From Verrucomicrobiales bacterium (GTDB taxonomy: Bacteria > Verrucomicrobiota > Verrucomicrobiia > Limisphaerales > UBA9464), in the NCBI GenBank assembly GCA_005793375.1, contig SXSK01000271.1:1-39717 (forward strand): a stretch of 39,717 nt of DNA, given 5' to 3'. Each line of letters starts with the position of its first letter. Positions within the stretch are counted from its first letter, which is position 1. The notes beneath the pieces were generated by a model. It saw nothing but the letters and a program-made list of their open reading frames with translations, was not told where the DNA came from and made no database searches. This document shows, piece after piece, positions 23,889-31,833 of this stretch. The translations under genes were made by a program, and so were the position numbers.

Positions 23889-25601
23889 CTAAATGATGCC
23901 GGATTTTTCGGTTTTTCTCGGTCGGATCTGACCGAGGCGGACGACATTATCGGGATCGAAATCTGTGAGCTTCAGCCAATCTTCAGTCAGGTCGGTGGAT
24001 GGGAACAAATCGTTCTCCTGATGCTCCAGCTTGAGGGATTCGAGCAAGTCTTCACGGGTCAGAATCCCACCTGATTTCTCGCGGATGGCACGTTTGATGG
24101 CGAGTCCTTTGGCACGTTCTACGACGGCAGCGATGATGGCGCCGCTGGCGAGATCTCCGCGGTACAGGACATCCCGTTTGCCACTGCGGTAGCCGACCTC
24201 CAGAAATTCGTTCTCAGGAATTCGGGCGAAGTGGGCCTCGGTCACCGCTTGGACGAGGAGTTCGCGGGGTTCGGCGAGCGGAAGAGACGTGTGAAGGTAA
24301 ATTTCGTAAATGCGTTGTGCGCCGGCTTTGTCGGGGCGGCGTACCCGGATTTTGCGATCGATACGCCCGGGACGCAGGATTGCGGGGTCGATGAGATCGG
24401 CGCGGTTGGATGCGAGAATAACGACAACATTAGACAAAGGTTCGATGCCATCCATTTCCGTGCAGAACATGGGTACCAGGGTGGATAAGATGCTCGGGAC
24501 GCGCCCACCGCGACGGGTGCCTAGAATGCTTTCGGCTTCGTCGATGAAGAGGAAAGCGAGATGTCCGGTGGCGGCGCGTTCTCGGCATTGGGCAAAGAGA
24601 TCCCGAACCTGGCGTTCGCTTTCGCCGACCCACATGTTAAGGACCTCTGGGCCCTTGACGTGCAGAAAGAACTCCTGCCGGTCCTCGCCGGTTTGTTGGA
24701 GGATTTGTTGGCGGAGGTTGTAGGCGGTGGCTTTGCCAAGCAGCGTTTTGCCACAGCCGGGGGGGCCGTGGAGCAAAAATCCTTTGGGCACTGAATGACC
24801 AAACTTCCGAAACAAGTCCTGGTGGAGAAACGGCAGTTCGATGGCATCGCGAATCGCCTGAACCGCGTCGTCTTGTCCACCGATGGCAGTCCATGGGAGC
24901 GTGGAAACGCTTTCGATGGATCGATCGGTACGCCGGCCTTCAGCCAGGATTTCCAGGGCAACCCGGCTGTTGGAATCCAAACGGACCTCGAGTCCTGATC
25001 GGAGCTTGTCCTTGGTCAAGAGGAGCGATCGGATGACGATACTCCCGGACTGACCACTCTCGTTGCCCAATCGTAGACGTCCGTCGGGCAGAACTTGGTC
25101 AATCCGTGAAATGGGCCCGCTCAGGTCGTAGTCCAAGCAACGCACCACGGCGAATGCCTCATTGCACAAGACACGTTGGCCGGTCTCCAGCGAGAAGACG
25201 GGAATGGTCGGATCGACGCGGCAAACATAGTCGGTGCCGCCGATGCAAACCTGGGCTTTGTCCCGATCCACCGCTGTGATAAAAGTGCCGACGCGAAAGG
25301 CAGGCGACCGCAACTTCTCCACAATGCCGTCCATTTTTTCGAGCGCTTGGCGTGCGGCATCCTGCATGTTTTCCAGTTGCTCGACCCGTTCCCTTAGATA
25401 GACCAGATCCAGGAGGGCGGGGTGGCGTTGCGGGAGTTTTCCGGCGATAAGATCCAGTATCTGAAGAGTGCTAAGGCGATCCAAATCTTCGGAGGAGAGG
25501 AGGTCGCGTAAACTGCTGGTCTGGCCAGGGTCGGCCTGGGAAGTCGCGGGTTCGAAGAATGGTTGCCCGGCGTTTTGGGGCTTCTTTTTTGGCTCACCCA
25601 T
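23889..25601 (-). CDS. arc: ARC/Mpa-type proteasomal AAA ATPase
   Basis: The proteasome regulatory ring unfolds tagged substrates. Domain order is an N-terminal extension, a coiled coil at about 62-97 (DLVYLRERVEQLENMQDAARQALEKMDGIVEKL) that captures Pup-like tags in Mpa, tandem OB domains at about 100-220, and an AAA module. The AAA module has Walker A GPPGCGKT (279-286), pore loop MWVGESER (323-330), Walker B FLFIDE (350-355), sensor-1 ASNR and arginine fingers in LRPGRIDRK. The length of 570 is near Mpa (609) and ARC (591). The C-terminus ends TEKSGII and lacks the GQYL tail by which mycobacterial Mpa docks on the 20S core. It is first in the operon, 70 nt before dop, and 94 nt separate it from the S41 gene upstream. 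Confidence 0.93.
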   Translation of the reverse strand: MGEPKKKPQNAGQPFFEPATSQADPGQTSSLRDLLSSEDLDRLSTLQILDLIAGKLPQRHPALLDLVYLRERVEQLENMQDAARQALEKMDGIVEKLRSPAFRVGTFITAVDRDKAQVCIGGTDYVCRVDPTIPVFSLETGQRVLCNEAFAVVRCLDYDLSGPISRIDQVLPDGRLRLGNESGQSGSIVIRSLLLTKDKLRSGLEVRLDSNSRVALEILAEGRRTDRSIESVSTLPWTAIGGQDDAVQAIRDAIELPFLHQDLFRKFGHSVPKGFLLHGPPGCGKTLLGKATAYNLRQQILQQTGEDRQEFFLHVKGPEVLNMWVGESERQVRDLFAQCRERAATGHLAFLFIDEAESILGTRRGGRVPSILSTLVPMFCTEMDGIEPLSNVVVILASNRADLIDPAILRPGRIDRKIRVRRPDKAGAQRIYEIYLHTSLPLAEPRELLVQAVTEAHFARIPENEFLEVGYRSGKRDVLYRGDLASGAIIAAVVERAKGLAIKRAIREKSGGILTREDLLESLKLEHQENDLFPSTDLTEDWLKLTDFDPDNVVRLGQIRPRKTEKSGII

Positions 25602-25695
25602 GCCTGTGAGGGTACGCCGGAGTAACCAGAAAGCAATCGCTCACCCGTTTATCCGAAGGTTTTGAGACGACACTTTTCGGCGTTTCGACCACGCA

Positions 25696-26739
25696 TCAAC
25701 GTCGCCGAATCAGGCTCAGTCCTTTGAGCAAATCCAGCGCACGCCCCAGCACCGGATCCCGAACCGCTCGCGATTCTGTCGATGCAGACGGCTTCTCGGC
25801 CTGCAAGGCGGTGTCATTAGTGTCCGAGCGTTTCCCGGCTTTCAGAGCGCGAACCAGCTCTGCTTCATTCACTCGACGACGAACCGAGACCGCCGACACG
25901 AGCTTGTTCGTGGCTGACAAGGAATTTGTGGCGGCGGCGACTGCAGTAAACGGATCATCGAGCCAAGCCTTGTCGTGCTCGACTCGCGTGACCACTTCGA
26001 TGTCGGGGGCCAATCCTTGCTGTGGCAGCACTTCACCAGCCCCGGTTTTCACCGGCGACACGGGTAATTGAAGGCGCTCCCCAGTGGAAAGTGGGAACTC
26101 CTTGAGCCTCCCCGATTTTCCTGCGGTGCGCCTGCCGATGACCAATCCGGAAGCGGTCTCACGCAGCACCGCGGCGAGCGCTTCGGCGGCACCAGAGGTT
26201 TCTTGGTTGACCAAGACCGCAATTGGCAGGGACCACGCGTGATTGGTGGTGGATGTCGATGTGATCAAACCATCCCCCCAATCCAGGAGGGGTTGACCAG
26301 GTGGAGCAAACAAACCCGCGATCTTTGCGGCTATAGCATAATCGGTGCCCTGGGCAAAACGAAGGTCCAGAACCAACCCACGCGCCGAGCTCATGATGTT
26401 GGTATCAGCAAGGTATTCAGCAAGAGCCTGGTCCGTTGAACCACTCAGATGGCCCAGGCGCACATAAGGATAGTGGCGATCGTACGTTGCCCGGTGCACG
26501 ATGCCGGTTTCGGCAAGTTCCTTCCGGATTTCGTTGGCTGCGATAACAGAGCCCCCAAATTGTTTTAGCAGGGCTTCCGTTGCCTGATGCTCGAATCCGG
26601 AATTTCCAAGTCCGACGAGGTTCGTTCGGAGAATCTCAAAGACTTCGAGAAAGGGAGGAAGTGCGGCCTGAACGACGGTTAGGCTCTGACTTGAAAGCCA
26701 CATCAGGGAGGCGAGTAGAATGGGACAAAGGCGTGTCAT
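25696..26739 (-). CDS. Exported S41 (C-terminal processing) peptidase-like protein
   Basis: A signal peptide (MTRLCPILLASLMWLSSQSLTVVQA) precedes the S41 tail-specific protease core: YVRLGHLSGSTDQALAEYL, GLVLDLRFAQGTDYAIAAKIAGLF, then NQETSGAAEALAAVLR with candidate nucleophile Ser182 and GRRTAGKSGRLKEFPLSTG with candidate general-base Lys208. The Ser and Lys of CtpA-type enzymes thus both appear conserved. No separate PDZ domain is evident, and LPQQGLAPDIEV is the usual C-terminal S41 motif. The C-terminal about 90 residues are charged and disordered. It probably cleaves periplasmic substrates. It is upstream of the proteasome ATPase on the same strand (94 nt), so co-expression with that operon is possible but not shown. 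Confidence 0.82.
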   Translation of the reverse strand: MTRLCPILLASLMWLSSQSLTVVQAALPPFLEVFEILRTNLVGLGNSGFEHQATEALLKQFGGSVIAANEIRKELAETGIVHRATYDRHYPYVRLGHLSGSTDQALAEYLADTNIMSSARGLVLDLRFAQGTDYAIAAKIAGLFAPPGQPLLDWGDGLITSTSTTNHAWSLPIAVLVNQETSGAAEALAAVLRETASGLVIGRRTAGKSGRLKEFPLSTGERLQLPVSPVKTGAGEVLPQQGLAPDIEVVTRVEHDKAWLDDPFTAVAAATNSLSATNKLVSAVSVRRRVNEAELVRALKAGKRSDTNDTALQAEKPSASTESRAVRDPVLGRALDLLKGLSLIRRR

Positions 26740-26801
26740 CTTGACCAGGTCGATTCAGGGGTTGAGAACGGACTTTAGGCGCAATGAGTGGATGCCAAGT
26801 T

Positions 26802-28100
26802 TCAAGAAACTGCCAGCGCTTTCGACGCGATGTCTTTTCTATAGTGCATTCCGGCAAAGTAGAGTCGATTGACCGCCCCATAGGCCCGGGCCCGGGCAAT
26901 GGCGATCGAGTTTCCAACGGCAGTCACCCCTAACACCCGCCCACCATTCGTGACAATGTCCTCACCGGAACTGGCTGTGCCGGCATGGAAAACGCGGACG
27001 TCCGGTATGGATGCGACATCTCCAAGTCCAAAGATCACCCGGCCTTTGGGTGAATTGCCCGGGTAGCCTTCAGAGGCGAGGACCACACAAACGCTGGCCC
27101 GCGAAGACCACTTCAGTTCATGTGGTGCCAGTTCCCCTTGAGCGCTGGCGATCAACAACTCCACGAGATCGTTTTCAAGTCGAGTGAGGTAGACTTGAGT
27201 TTCCGGGTCACCAAAACGGGCATTAAATTCCAGGACTTTGGGGCCATTTTGGGTCAGCATGACTCCCGGGTAGAGAATGCCGCGGAAATCGATGCCTTCT
27301 TCCCTGCAGCCGCGGAGCCACGGCTGGAGGATCTGATCTCCGACGCTCGCCAATTCGGCAGCGTCAAGGACTGGGGCAGGGGAATAGGTGCCCATCCCGC
27401 CGGTGTTCAGACCTTGGTCACCTTCGAGGGCGCGCTTGTGGTCCTGGGCGGTTGGAAAGAGTTTGGCAGTGCGACCATCGCAAAGGGCGTGCAGGGAAAT
27501 CTCAATGCCCTCGAGTAATTCCTGGATGACCACGCGATCTCCGGCGGCGCCGAAGGAACGGCGCACCAGGATGTCCTCTACCGCGGTTTCCGCTTCGGCG
27601 ACGCTGTGAGTTAGCAGTACCCCTTTGCCCAAGGCCAACCCGTCGGCCTTGACCGCGCATCGTCCGTCGAGTGATGCCGCGAAACGTCGCGCTGCATCGA
27701 CGTCGGTGAAACTCCCGCTTTTCGCCGTCGGGATGCCATGCTTCTCCATGAAATTTTGGGAAAAGGCTTTGGACGCCTCGAATTGGGCCGCGCGCTGGTT
27801 GGGGCCCCAAATGAGGAGACCCGCCGCCTGGAACCGATCCGTGATGCCCGCGGCGAGGGGATTGTCCGGGCCGACCACGGTCAAATCCGGCTTCTTGTCG
27901 GCGGCGAATACCAGCAGGGCGTCGATGTTGTCCGCAGCGATCGGGAGGTTGGTCACGGTCTGACCGTTCTTGGAAAGCCGCTCCAGTTGGGTGCCGGCGT
28001 TCCCTGGAGCGCACCACATTTGAGTGACGTGGGGCGATTGGGCTAATTTCCAAACCAGGGCGTGTTCACGTCCGCCAGAACCAATCACAAGCAACTTCAT
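26802..28100 (-). CDS. purD: Phosphoribosylamine-glycine ligase
   Basis: PurD catalyses the second step of de novo purine synthesis (5-phosphoribosylamine + glycine + ATP to GAR). The start is ATG 28100 (MKLLVIGSGGREHALVWKL), the family N-terminus; the track's extension to 28199 is spurious. Signature motifs are PGNAGT, VVGPDNPLAAGITDRFQAAGL, FSQNFMEKHGIPTAKSG, VKADGLALGKGVLL (ATP-grasp), LEGIEISLHALCDG, FNARFGDPETQVYL and GGRVLGVTAVG. The length of 432 residues matches E. coli PurD. It is 62 nt upstream of the S41 peptidase gene on the same strand and divergent from the ORF at 28169. Confidence 0.97.
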   Translation of the reverse strand: MKLLVIGSGGREHALVWKLAQSPHVTQMWCAPGNAGTQLERLSKNGQTVTNLPIAADNIDALLVFAADKKPDLTVVGPDNPLAAGITDRFQAAGLLIWGPNQRAAQFEASKAFSQNFMEKHGIPTAKSGSFTDVDAARRFAASLDGRCAVKADGLALGKGVLLTHSVAEAETAVEDILVRRSFGAAGDRVVIQELLEGIEISLHALCDGRTAKLFPTAQDHKRALEGDQGLNTGGMGTYSPAPVLDAAELASVGDQILQPWLRGCREEGIDFRGILYPGVMLTQNGPKVLEFNARFGDPETQVYLTRLENDLVELLIASAQGELAPHELKWSSRASVCVVLASEGYPGNSPKGRVIFGLGDVASIPDVRVFHAGTASSGEDIVTNGGRVLGVTAVGNSIAIARARAYGAVNRLYFAGMHYRKDIASKALAVS

Positions 28101-28168
28101 GTCACGCGGAGTGAACCAAGTCCGCTTTCCTAACTGAAAGCTCTTTTTGGAAGCGTTTTTGCGATTGG

Positions 28169-28480
28169 TTGAGCTACTTAAACGAAGCGACGTGTCCATT
28201 CAGTGGTGCGTTGTGGGTGAATGACGGCGAGTTTTACCTCATCGAACGGTTCCCAAAGTTCGGAGTTTTGGTGCACTCTGACGTTGAGCCGCTTCGAATG
28301 TACGAATTTCAGTCCACCACCAATTTGGCGGCGGCAACTGGAGTTGCCGAAGCGCCAACGAATGCGTGGCGAGTACTTTATCGCATGGATGCTTCCCCGT
28401 TCTCCCAGCACTACATTCTACCCAATTATTTTACGAACACGACCGCGCAATTGTTCTATCGATTGAAAGTATTTCTGTGA
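28169..28480 (+). pseudogene. Doubtful ORF, possible remnant of a secreted-protein C-terminus
   Basis: The reading frame begins with a weak TTG and continues open upstream to at least 28130, so no real start is visible. The product (103 residues) ends with QSTTNLAAATG, then PTNAWRVLYRMDASPFSQHYILPNYFTNTTAQLFYRLKVFL. This resembles the short C-terminal strand region of verrucomicrobial secreted proteins that ends STNL...W...FYRL. I cannot say whether it is expressed. It could be the tail of a larger gene whose front has been lost, or a chance ORF. Confidence 0.35.
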
Positions 28481-28523
28481 TCCACCGCAACCGTCCCCCC
28501 ACAGAAAAAATGAATCGCGGTCC

Positions 28524-28976
28524 TTGGCAGTGCTGCTCGCCAATTGGGGCGGCACTCATCGGTTGTGGACCGACGACGGCATTTTTGCCGGGGCATCGAA
28601 TGCTCGCTGGCGCCGGGCCTTCTTCAACGCGCAGTTTCAGTACTACCTGCGCAGCGAAGGGGCGGGTAGTTATCAGAATGCGAACGACTTAATGGTGAGT
28701 GGTGGTCCTGGAATATTCTTATGGGTGTCCAACCGGTCGACGTTGAGCACCCAATGCCAGATGGCTTATGAAACCTCCGGCTGCGACGAATTGTTGGATA
28801 GCGCCAGTACTCACATGGGCATGACGGCGTGGTACATGGGCCCGATTCTGGTATGGACCTGGAAAAGTCATTTTAGCCGGTTAGCTGGAGCTGAACTCCC
28901 CGTGCGCATTGCCAGCCGAGGCTTCCAGAACGTGGCCATTTACCGCGTGAATTTGAGCGAAACCTACCGATTTTGA
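28524..28976 (+). CDS. Unrecognised ORF, possibly partial
   Basis: The 150-residue ORF opens at a TTG with no Shine-Dalgarno; the frame is open upstream to about 28479 without an ATG. The translation is not low-complexity and has a folded-protein look (NWGGTHRLWTDDGIFAG, RWRRAFFNAQFQYYLRSEG, LWVSNRSTLSTQCQMAYETSG, MTAWYMGPILVWTWKSHFSRLAG, FQNVAIYRVNLSETYRF), with a high aromatic content. I do not recognise a family. Lack of a proper start next to another doubtful ORF suggests a truncated gene. The end, FQNVAIYRVNLSE, may be a useful search handle. Confidence 0.4.
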   Translation: MAVLLANWGGTHRLWTDDGIFAGASNARWRRAFFNAQFQYYLRSEGAGSYQNANDLMVSGGPGIFLWVSNRSTLSTQCQMAYETSGCDELLDSASTHMGMTAWYMGPILVWTWKSHFSRLAGAELPVRIASRGFQNVAIYRVNLSETYRF

Positions 28977-29280
28977 TCTCGTGTTTTCGAGGATGCGGAT
29001 TCGGGATTGGTGAAGAATACTCCCCAGCGACTTGCCTCGGATTTCGACGGAACCGTTCGATGATCTGGAGAGGCTAGAAACTGCCGGATAGATCTAGCAA
29101 CGGGTTGATGAGTCGGTGCTTGACATTCTGGAGCCTTTTGAAACTTATATTAGTCGCGTGCTCGCAGTCATTTAGCCGACGCGATATCGGCAAATGAAGG
29201 TAGGTACGCGACATCTGACGGTGACAGTTGGTTAAAATTTAGTACAAGAAGGGGTCATCAAGACTCCTCGCTGAACGATT
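28977..29280. other. Intergenic region before the PEP-CTERM gene
   Basis: 304 nt without a credible gene. It contains a promoter-like pair (listed separately) and a small hairpin GCCGA (29175-29179) / TCGGC (29187-29191). No tRNA or repeat is visible. Confidence 0.6.
29120..29151 (+). promoter_or_regulatory. Putative sigma70-type promoter of the PEP-CTERM gene
   Basis: A consensus TTGACA (29120-29125) is followed by an AT-rich TTATATT; TTATAT (29145-29150) gives a 19-nt spacer, longer than the ideal 17. It is on the correct strand, about 130 nt upstream of the ATG at 29281, implying a leader of about 120 nt. The identification is by consensus only. Confidence 0.35.
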
Positions 29281-29958
29281 ATGATACTTCAAAAATTGCC
29301 ATGGGCTCAAATTACGGCTTCGGTAATTGGTGTTTCGGCACTCGGTTTTAGCCAAGGCCAAGCTGCCGTGGTTGTTTATACCGACCGTGCGACCTGGAAA
29401 GCGTCGTGGGGCGGTGGGACAGGCGACATTCAGGACGCTTTCACTTCTGGGACAACTACCCGTGCGGCATTTACGATCACCACGGGGGCGCCCTCTGCTT
29501 TGGGAGAATTTCCGGCACCTGATCCTGATTCCCCTGCTGAGCTGAATAATTCCGTGGATGCATCTCCTTTTCTGCTGGCGTACATCACGAGCACATCCGG
29601 CCACCAAGTGACCTTTACGTTTAACACAGCAATTCAGACCTTTGGGTACGACCTGAACCCGCGGTCAGCCAGCGTTGGTGCCACGGTTAATTTCGCTGTA
29701 GGTGCAACTGTCGGTGGGCTCGCTGCCGCAGGGTCCTATAGTCTGCCCGGTACGGACGTTACCGGGTTTCGCGGTTTCTACTCGGACACGCCGTTCAAGG
29801 TGTTTAGGATTACTACGGCTGCCGCTAATGCGTACCACGGCATCGACAATCTCGAAGGTTTCACGACGGTGCCTGAGCCCGCCGAAACGGTTGCGGTTGG
29901 GGCGGTCGCGCTCGTGGCTTTTGGCATCATCCGCCGTCATTCTCGATCCAAAGTTTGA
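29281..29958 (+). CDS. PEP-CTERM sorting domain protein
   Basis: The 225-residue protein has an N-terminal signal (ASVIGVSALGFSQGQAA). The mature region is beta-rich and Thr/Ser/Gly/Ala-rich (VVVYTDRATWKASWGG, HQVTFTFNTAIQTFGYDLNP, FRGFYSDTPFKVFRITT, YHGIDNLEGF). The C-terminal tripartite sorting signal is VPEP, a hydrophobic helix (VAVGAVALVAFGII) and a basic tail (RRHSRSKV). PEP-CTERM tails are cleaved by exosortase (EpsH/XrtA-type) and are linked to extracellular polysaccharide matrices. No exosortase gene lies in the window. The body resembles verrucomicrobial PEP-CTERM proteins in which a GFY-x-DTPF motif precedes the IDNL segment. It is monocistronic: a strong terminator follows 38 nt after the stop. 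Confidence 0.9.
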   Translation: MILQKLPWAQITASVIGVSALGFSQGQAAVVVYTDRATWKASWGGGTGDIQDAFTSGTTTRAAFTITTGAPSALGEFPAPDPDSPAELNNSVDASPFLLAYITSTSGHQVTFTFNTAIQTFGYDLNPRSASVGATVNFAVGATVGGLAAAGSYSLPGTDVTGFRGFYSDTPFKVFRITTAAANAYHGIDNLEGFTTVPEPAETVAVGAVALVAFGIIRRHSRSKV

Positions 29959-30300
29959 TGGATGGGTTGGGTGTCCACGACACTTTTTGTATTTGGGCCG
30001 TTTTGGTTTTTCTGTTGAAACTGAAACGGCTTTTTCATTTTCCATCTCGACTTGGTGCGCTTCTCCAAGTTGGTGGACATTCGGAGCTAGGTCGTCTCGG
30101 GAATTCCCCAAAAGCGATGGAGGGCGCGCTCCAAAGACGCCGTCCTTTTTTGAGAGACCTCTGCCGCTTTCCCCCCCCCCAGCAATCAATGCGGCGCCGG
30201 TACCTCGGAGATGCGTCCTTTGACACACAACGATACAACCAGAGCTTGTCGATGAAAGGCTTTCAGTACAGACTGTTTGCCAATCACCAGTCACCCAATT
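29959..30300. other. Intergenic region after the PEP-CTERM gene
   Basis: 342 nt without a credible gene. It holds the terminator at 29997-30035, a C10 homopolymer at 30171-30180 and the upstream region of the oxidoreductase gene. The overlapping ORFs here in the track are shadows or chance frames. Confidence 0.6.
29997..30035 (+). terminator. Rho-independent terminator
   Basis: The stem GCCGTTT (29997-30003) / AAACGGC (30024-30030) extends inward with further A-T, G-C and G-U pairs to about 13 bp, closing on a short loop near TTCTGTTG. TTTTTCATTTT follows immediately. This is the best intrinsic terminator in the window and ends the PEP-CTERM transcript. Confidence 0.85.
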
Positions 30301-31656
30301 ATGAGCCCTACATTCTCCAAAAGCTATTCGCGCAGAGAGATCCTCGGCGGCGCTGCCGCTGCTACGTTTGCTTTCAACTTTTTACCGGCGCGCGTTTGGG
30401 GTGCCAATGAACGATTACGATTCGCTGGCATTGGAATTGGGGGCAAGGGATCCGGGGACATCGATCAAGCGGGGGCTCTGGGAGATGTCGTGGCACTGTG
30501 TGACTGTGACGACAAGCAGTTGGACGCCAAATTGAAGAAGTTTCCTGGAGCCAAGACATACCACGATTTCCGCAGGATGCTGGACGAGATGGAAGGGAAG
30601 GTGGACGCCGTAACCATCAGCACGCCGGATCATACGCACGCCTTAGCGGCGGCCATGGCGATCAAACGTGGCATGCATGTGTATGTTCAAAAACCGCTGA
30701 CACACGACGTGTGGGAAGCGCGCTGGCTGCGAGACCTTGCTCGGAAGCACAAGGTGGCGACACAGATGGGTAACCAGGGAACGGCTGAGGATGGGTTGCG
30801 ACGAGGGGTCGAAGTGATCCGTTCAGGGGCGCTTGGGACCGTTCGCGAGGTGCATGTTTGGACCAATCGCCCGGTCTGGCCCCAATCCCCCAAGGTGGTT
30901 TCTCGCCCAACCGACACGCCGCCCATCCCCGCCAACGTCCATTGGGAAGAGTTCATCGGGCCTGCTCCCATGCGACCTTACAACCCTGCCTATCATCCTT
31001 TCAGTTGGCGCGGATGGTGGGATTTCGGTACGGGGGCCATCGGCGACATGAGTTGTCACACGGCCAACTTGGCGTTCATGGGGTTGGAATTGGACTATCC
31101 GACGTCCATTCGTGCCGAGAGTGAGGCGCCGAATCCCGAGACATTTCCGGGATGGGCCACGGTGCACTTTGAATTCCCGGCACGTGGCAATCGTGCCGCG
31201 GTCAAACTGACTTGGTATGAAGGCAAACTACCCAATGGCACCAAAAACCTGCCTCCGCTGGATCTGTTCCACGGAGAGAAGCCGGTGGACAGCGGTTCGC
31301 TGACAGTGGGGGACAAGGGAGTGATGTATTCCCCATCCGATTATGGGGCAAATTGGAAGCTGTTGCCTGGAGACCGATATGCGGGTTTTGTTCCGCCGTC
31401 ACCGACCCTGGCCCGGAACGGGAAGGGCGATCAAGGCATGAAGAACGAGTGGGTCACCGCAATACGCGGGGGTCCCAAAGCCTTCTCGAATTTCGATTAT
31501 GCCAGCATGCTGACGGAAACGTTCCTCCTTGGGAATGTGGCCATCCGTGCCGGCGTTCCTCTGGGTTGGGATGGTCCGCGGTTTCGGCTCACCAAAGGCC
31601 GCAAAGAGGCCAAACAGTACCTTCGCCGCGAGTACCGCAAAGGTTGGTCCGCGTGA
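30301..31656 (+). CDS. Tat-exported Gfo/Idh/MocA family oxidoreductase
   Basis: The start is ATG 30301; TTG 30277 would add eight residues. A twin-arginine signal (SYSRREILGGAAAATFAFNFLPARVWGA) directs the folded, cofactor-loaded protein to the periplasm. The N-terminal Rossmann domain (LRFAGIGIGGKGSGDIDQAGALGDVVALCDCD) binds NAD(P). STPDHTHALAAAMAIKRGMHVYVQKPLTHDVWEARWL contains the QKP form of the catalytic EKP motif, standard in the exported planctomycete/verrucomicrobial subfamily. MGNQGT and WWDFGTGAIGDMSCHTANL are further family markers. It probably acts on a sugar or sugar acid, but the substrate is unknown. The terminator upstream separates it from the PEP-CTERM gene. Confidence 0.93.
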   Translation: MSPTFSKSYSRREILGGAAAATFAFNFLPARVWGANERLRFAGIGIGGKGSGDIDQAGALGDVVALCDCDDKQLDAKLKKFPGAKTYHDFRRMLDEMEGKVDAVTISTPDHTHALAAAMAIKRGMHVYVQKPLTHDVWEARWLRDLARKHKVATQMGNQGTAEDGLRRGVEVIRSGALGTVREVHVWTNRPVWPQSPKVVSRPTDTPPIPANVHWEEFIGPAPMRPYNPAYHPFSWRGWWDFGTGAIGDMSCHTANLAFMGLELDYPTSIRAESEAPNPETFPGWATVHFEFPARGNRAAVKLTWYEGKLPNGTKNLPPLDLFHGEKPVDSGSLTVGDKGVMYSPSDYGANWKLLPGDRYAGFVPPSPTLARNGKGDQGMKNEWVTAIRGGPKAFSNFDYASMLTETFLLGNVAIRAGVPLGWDGPRFRLTKGRKEAKQYLRREYRKGWSA

Positions 31657-31833
31657 ACTGCGGTTGGACGATGAGTGGTCGCTCAGCTCGACGGCCTCGC
31701 TGCTAGGTCGACAGATTTAAGAATTGGCAGCATCACGAGTGTCGCCGCAGTTGCAGGACGAGTTCACAATCGGTTTAAATTGTTACCGAATGATCATTGC
31801 CTTTGCTGGTTTCAGTTCGTCTATTGGCAGGCA

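Noticed and set aside
23819-23947. 43-residue N-terminal extension of Dop overlapping arc
   Set aside because: The extension (SSASVRSDREKP...) has no family match, while ATG 23818 gives the conserved Dop N-terminus.
31656-31752. AACTGCGG / CCGCAGTT inverted repeat downstream of the oxidoreductase
   Set aside because: The 8-bp arms are 81 nt apart; chance pairing is likely and no terminator tail follows.
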